A stretch of 64,000 nt of DNA. It comes from Variovorax paradoxus (lineage in GTDB: Bacteria > Pseudomonadota > Gammaproteobacteria > Burkholderiales > Burkholderiaceae_C). Below the pieces are notes generated by a model. That model was given only the letters and a program-made list of their open reading frames with translations. It had not been told where the DNA came from and ran no database searches. A program made the position numbers and the translations under genes. Each line of letters opens with the position of its first letter. The first letter of the stretch is position 1. Location of the stretch: NCBI RefSeq assembly GCF_030811855.1, contig NZ_JAUSRN010000001.1, forward strand, positions 1 to 64,000, given 5' to 3'. This document shows positions 60,864-64,000 of the stretch, one piece after another.

Positions 60864-61625
60864 TCAGCGCCCCTTGTAGACAGGTTTGCGCTTCTCGAGG
60901 AAGGCCTGGCGGGCTTCCTGCGCGTCCTCGGTGCGGGCCAGCGCCATGGTGAAGTTCTGCTCGAAGCGGTAGCCGTCCCGCTGCGGCATCAGGTCCATCA
61001 TGTTGGCGGCCTGCTTCGCATAGGCGATGGCCAGCGGCGCCTTGGAGGCGATCTCCTGCGCAATCTCCAGCGCCAGCGGCATCAGCTGCTCGGCGGGCAC
61101 CACTTCGTCGATCACGCCGCGGCGGTACAGCTCGGCGGCAGGCACCTTCATGCCGGTGAAGAACATGCGGCGCGTGAACGAACGCCCGACCATGGTCCGC
61201 AGCATCGAGACACCGCCCGCGAGCCCGACGTTGATCTCGGGCATGGCGAAGGTGGCGTCCTCGCTCGCCAGGAAGATGTCGCAGGAGGCCATGAGGCCGA
61301 AGCCCGCGCCCAGCGCGGGGCCGTTGACGGCCGCGATCACGGGCTTGGCGCATTCGCGGATGGCATTGCCCGTCTCGCGGGTCCAGCGGTTGTGGTCGAG
61401 GAAGTCACCGGCCTTGTCGGCGTTGGGCCGATCCTTCAGGTCCGCACCCGAGCAGAAGAACTTGCCGGTGCCCGTGAGAATCGCCACGCGCACGTCGGTG
61501 CGCTCGGAGACCTCATCGAAGATCTCGATCAGGCGGCGGCGCGTGGCGCGGTCCAGCGCGTTGACCGGCGGCTTGTCCAGCCGGACGACGGCGATGTAGT
61601 CAGAAACTTCCAGATTGATGCTCAT
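60864..61625 (-). CDS. enoyl-CoA hydratase/isomerase family protein
   Basis: Crotonase-fold protein of 253 residues. Oxyanion loops are GKFFCSGADLKD near residue 58 and VNGPALGAGFGLMASCD near 104; the typical glutamate region is FAMPEINVGLAGGVS. A long open frame runs upstream to 63929 but is antisense noise. It overlaps the acyl-CoA dehydrogenase stop by four bases. Expected to hydrate the enoyl-CoA made by the two dehydrogenases. Confidence 0.94.
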   Translation of the reverse strand: MSINLEVSDYIAVVRLDKPPVNALDRATRRRLIEIFDEVSERTDVRVAILTGTGKFFCSGADLKDRPNADKAGDFLDHNRWTRETGNAIRECAKPVIAAVNGPALGAGFGLMASCDIFLASEDATFAMPEINVGLAGGVSMLRTMVGRSFTRRMFFTGMKVPAAELYRRGVIDEVVPAEQLMPLALEIAQEIASKAPLAIAYAKQAANMMDLMPQRDGYRFEQNFTMALARTEDAQEARQAFLEKRKPVYKGR

Positions 61626-62731
61626 CGCACGCTCCCGGTTTGGTTGGAAAGAGAAACTTGTGGTGCGCAGGCCTCTGGCGCCAGCAGCCGGGCGACGTGC
61701 AGGAGCCGGTCGCCGTAGCGAAACTCGGAGGCGATGAGGCGCTGCGCCATGCGGGTGGCCAGCACCTCCTCGCTCACGCCCATGCCGCCGTGCATCTGGA
61801 TGGCCGATTCGGCACAGGCGCGCGCCGATTCGGCCAGCGACACCTTGGCCAGGCGCAAGGTGCGGCGCAGGTCGGGGGCATCCTGCTCGTGTTCGTGGAA
61901 GCAATGGATCACGAGGCCTTTGGCGCCCAGATACTTCACGTACATGTCGGCCACGCGATGGCGTAGCACCTGGAAGCTCGAGAGCGCCACGCCGAACTGG
62001 CGCCGCTCCTTCAGGTGGGTGACGCTCTGGCGGATGAGGGTTGCAAGCGCAGCCACCGTGTCGGCAGCCGTGAGCAGCAAGGCGGCATCGGTTGCCTTGG
62101 CGCGCGCATCGCTTGCCGCGGCGCCACGCGCGATGCACGCGCTCTCGGGCACTGCCAGCTGGGCCAGGACGAAATCCGCGCCCAGGCGGCCCTCCATCGT
62201 CCGGTAGCGGGCCCTCGGTGCGCCGACACGATCCGCATCGACCAGGAAGATGGCGTCCTCGCCATCGACCTGCGCAGGCACGAGGTAATGCGTGGCAGGC
62301 AGCGTCGCATCCACGCCCTGCACCGCCCCGCTCAATTCGTAGCCGATGTCGAGGTGCCTGGCCGTCACGGCATTGACGTCGGGCGTCGCCGACAAAGCGG
62401 TCAGGGGCGCTATTTGCACGCTGCCTTCTGCCACCGCCTCCAGCCAGCGCCTGGCCGTTTCGGCACCCGCGACCTGCAGCAGCAGCGGCACCACGGCGCA
62501 GGTCTCGACCACCGGCAGCTGCAGGCCATGCGTGGCAAGCCCCTCCACGATGGACGCGAGATCGCTCAGGCTGCCGCCGACACCGCCGGCCTCCTCGGGC
62601 ACGAGGGTGGCCGTCCAGCCCAGTTCGCGCACGGGGTCGCCCTGGATCTCGATGGCGACGTGGTCTTCGGCATAGCGGCTCGCCGCGTCCAGCAGCATGC
62701 CGGGAAAGAGCGACGGGAAAGATGTGGACAT
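61622..62731 (-). CDS. acyl-CoA dehydrogenase (short partner-type)
   Basis: Acyl-CoA dehydrogenase of 369 residues, with an N-terminal helical domain (LVPEEAGGVGGSLSDLASI) and a C-terminal domain containing RRQFGVALSSFQVLRHRVADM and IQMHGGMGVSEE. The middle domain lacks the usual FAD-binding motif spacing, and the protein is shorter than FadE-type enzymes. In steroid and terpenoid clusters such a subunit pairs with a second ACAD as a heteromer, and here the second lies three bases upstream. Confidence 0.9.
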   Translation of the reverse strand: MSTSFPSLFPGMLLDAASRYAEDHVAIEIQGDPVRELGWTATLVPEEAGGVGGSLSDLASIVEGLATHGLQLPVVETCAVVPLLLQVAGAETARRWLEAVAEGSVQIAPLTALSATPDVNAVTARHLDIGYELSGAVQGVDATLPATHYLVPAQVDGEDAIFLVDADRVGAPRARYRTMEGRLGADFVLAQLAVPESACIARGAAASDARAKATDAALLLTAADTVAALATLIRQSVTHLKERRQFGVALSSFQVLRHRVADMYVKYLGAKGLVIHCFHEHEQDAPDLRRTLRLAKVSLAESARACAESAIQMHGGMGVSEEVLATRMAQRLIASEFRYGDRLLHVARLLAPEACAPQVSLSNQTGSVR

Positions 62732-62734
62732 GGC

Positions 62735-63895
62735 TCAGGCTCCCAGGAGTTCGTTGGCGACCACGTTGCGCTGCACCTCGGAGGTGCCGCCGGCGATGGT
62801 TCGGGCACGCGTGAACATGTAGTTCTGGATCCAGGTGGCGTCGGGCACGTCGTCCCCCACCTCGGCGAGAAAGCGATGGGCAGCATCGGGACCGACCGCA
62901 TCGAGGGCGATGGTCGTCAGGCGCTGCGCGACGTCGGCGCAGGTCATCTTGATGACCGAGGGCTGCACGCCCAGCGGGCGCTGGTGGATCAGGTCGTCGG
63001 TGGCCTGCGCCATCATCACGCGCGCGCCCTTCACGTCGGCCTCGCACAGCAGCAGCTTGTGGTGCAGGCCGCTGAAGTCGCGCAGCCCCGCGGTGGCACG
63101 GCTCGCCCCTTCCACCAATTGCGTGACCTGGCGGCGCATGAGCTCCAGCCGCGCCACGTTGGCCGGCGGAAGGCGTTCGCGCTCGAGCAGGAACTTCGCG
63201 CAGGTCCACCCCTTGCCGACCTCGCCGACGAGGTTGTCGGCGCGCACGCGCACCTCGTCGAAGAACACCTCGTTCAGGTGATGCCAGCCGTCGATCGTCC
63301 GGATGGGGCGCACGGTGACGCCCGGGGTATCCATCGGCACCAGCAGCAGCGAGATGCCTTCCTGCTTCTTCGCTTCCTTCGACGTGCGCACCAGCATGTA
63401 GATCATGCTGGCCTCGTGGGCATGCGAGGTCCAGATCTTCTGGCCGTTGACGACCCATTCGTCGCCGTCCAGGCGGGCCGTGGTGGACAGCGAAGCGAGG
63501 TCGGAACCCGAGCCCGGCTCCGAGTAACCCTGGCACCACCAGTCCGAGCCGTCGAGGATGCGCGGCAGGAACCGCGCCTTCTGCTCGGGCGTGCCGAAAC
63601 GGATGATCACCGGCCCGATGTGGCCCAGGCCGTGGTGGTAGAGCGGCGGGCAGTCGTTCTCGGCCATCACCTCCTCGAAGATGAGGCGCTGGCGGATGTC
63701 CCAGCCCGTGCCGCCCGCCTCGCGCGGCCAGCTCGGCGCACCCCAGCCCTGGGCGTTGAGGATCTTCTGCCAGGCCTGGTATTCGCGCTTGGTGATCTTC
63801 TGGCCGGCCGCGACCACGGCGCGGATCTCTGGCGGGCAGGCGCCGCGCACGAACGATTCGAGTTCGCGCCGGAAGCCGGCGTAGTCGATGGACAT
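62735..63895 (-). CDS. acyl-CoA dehydrogenase
   Basis: Acyl-CoA dehydrogenase of 386 residues. It has the middle-domain FAD motif GYSEPGSGSDLASLST near residue 125, WVVNGQKIWTSHAHEA, and the C-terminal ARTIAGGTSEVQRN. The catalytic base cannot be fixed by eye. It is followed three bases later by the partner ACAD, an arrangement suggesting an alpha2-beta2 enzyme. It begins the visible overlapping part of the operon. Confidence 0.94.
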   Translation of the reverse strand: MSIDYAGFRRELESFVRGACPPEIRAVVAAGQKITKREYQAWQKILNAQGWGAPSWPREAGGTGWDIRQRLIFEEVMAENDCPPLYHHGLGHIGPVIIRFGTPEQKARFLPRILDGSDWWCQGYSEPGSGSDLASLSTTARLDGDEWVVNGQKIWTSHAHEASMIYMLVRTSKEAKKQEGISLLLVPMDTPGVTVRPIRTIDGWHHLNEVFFDEVRVRADNLVGEVGKGWTCAKFLLERERLPPANVARLELMRRQVTQLVEGASRATAGLRDFSGLHHKLLLCEADVKGARVMMAQATDDLIHQRPLGVQPSVIKMTCADVAQRLTTIALDAVGPDAAHRFLAEVGDDVPDATWIQNYMFTRARTIAGGTSEVQRNVVANELLGA

Positions 63896-63925
63896 CTTGT
63901 CTCCTGTGGAATATCGAAAAGGCGC

Positions 63926-64000
63926 TCAACCCTTGCGCAGCTGCGCGATCAGCTCGTCCAGGGCGGCGGTGGCACCGGCGGCGTCGCGCTGGCGCAGGTT
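63926..64000 (-). CDS. unidentified gene, C-terminal end only
   Basis: The last 24 codons of a minus-strand gene (NLRQRDAAGATAALDELIAQ then LRKG and TGA) enter at the window edge, 30 bases upstream of the acyl-CoA dehydrogenase start. The helical tail would fit a FadR/GntR-type regulator or several other families. Too little is visible to say. Confidence 0.5.
   Translation of the reverse strand, partial: NLRQRDAAGATAALDELIAQLRKG

Noticed and set aside
60864..63929. A 1021-codon minus-strand open frame
   Set aside because: Only its last 253 codons (the enoyl-CoA hydratase) look like protein. The rest is arginine/glycine-rich and lies in another frame of the two acyl-CoA dehydrogenase genes.
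1..64000. tRNA, rRNA or replication origin
   Set aside because: I looked for cloverleaf-like and rRNA-like stretches and for iteron or DnaA-box clusters and saw none. A tRNA covariance search would be decisive and was not run.

Overview
The window is a GC-rich bacterial chromosome segment whose gene content fits the Burkholderiales, most likely a Comamonadaceae/Variovorax-like soil betaproteobacterium. The main clues are a 1200-residue fused indolepyruvate ferredoxin oxidoreductase diverging from an Lrp regulator, a tripartite-tricarboxylate (Bug-type) binding protein plus a remnant of a second, a DUF4902/RsaM-like protein, and many LysR-controlled aromatic or amino-acid catabolic operons. 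Assignments rest on reading the translations; no database search was run.

Region 1 (117-15283, minus strand) is one long, tightly packed catabolic operon facing a LysR regulator (15465-16388). In transcription order it encodes a flavin monooxygenase-like protein, an RbsC/B/A-type ABC importer, an XdhC-type Mo-cofactor maturation factor, a three-subunit molybdenum hydroxylase (FAD, 2Fe-2S and Mo subunits) with a CoxG protein, a cupin, an Ldh-family NAD(P)H oxidoreductase, a RidA protein, an FAH-family hydrolase, an extradiol-dioxygenase-like VOC protein and an ACMSD-like amidohydrolase whose C-terminus is cut short. Together they read as uptake, hydroxylation, ring cleavage, hydrolysis/deamination and decarboxylation of an aromatic, perhaps N-heteroaromatic, compound.

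Region 2 (16400-21000) is mostly debris: an AHSA1 fragment, a DUF4902 gene, a 12-unit octamer repeat, a frameshifted lipoprotein esterase, and back-to-back pieces of HD-GYP, LysR, amidohydrolase and IS3 transposase genes. Region 3 (20972-30381) holds a pirin, then an operon of a 3-hydroxyanthranilate-dioxygenase-like enzyme, maleylacetate reductase-like enzyme, OsmC protein and amidase facing a LysR gene, then cytochrome b561, two YceI proteins, a Bug binding protein and an alpha/beta hydrolase.

Region 4 (30382-36056) is a second scrap zone with truncated TerC, TPR, LysR, LuxR, DUF1330, Bug and IS3 pieces, plus a divergent small-gene module around a good LexA box. Region 5 (36115-42192) is an amino-acid ABC importer, an aminotransferase and an RraA-type aldolase facing a LysR gene, a coherent route for importing, transaminating and retro-aldol cleaving an amino acid.

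Region 6 (42417-50586) has small secreted proteins, duplicated gene tails, an L,D-transpeptidase/M23 peptidase pair, a one-piece HTH-HipA (YjjJ-like) kinase, a broken membrane protein and DNA polymerase II. Region 7 (50869-64000) has a GAF protein, the IorAB fusion and Lrp, and an overlapping operon of acyl-CoA dehydrogenases, enoyl-CoA hydratase, NDP-forming acyl-CoA synthetase, SDRs, a VOC and a SnoaL-like protein, probably beta-oxidation-like degradation of a cyclic or branched acid. No rRNA, tRNA or CRISPR array was recognised.
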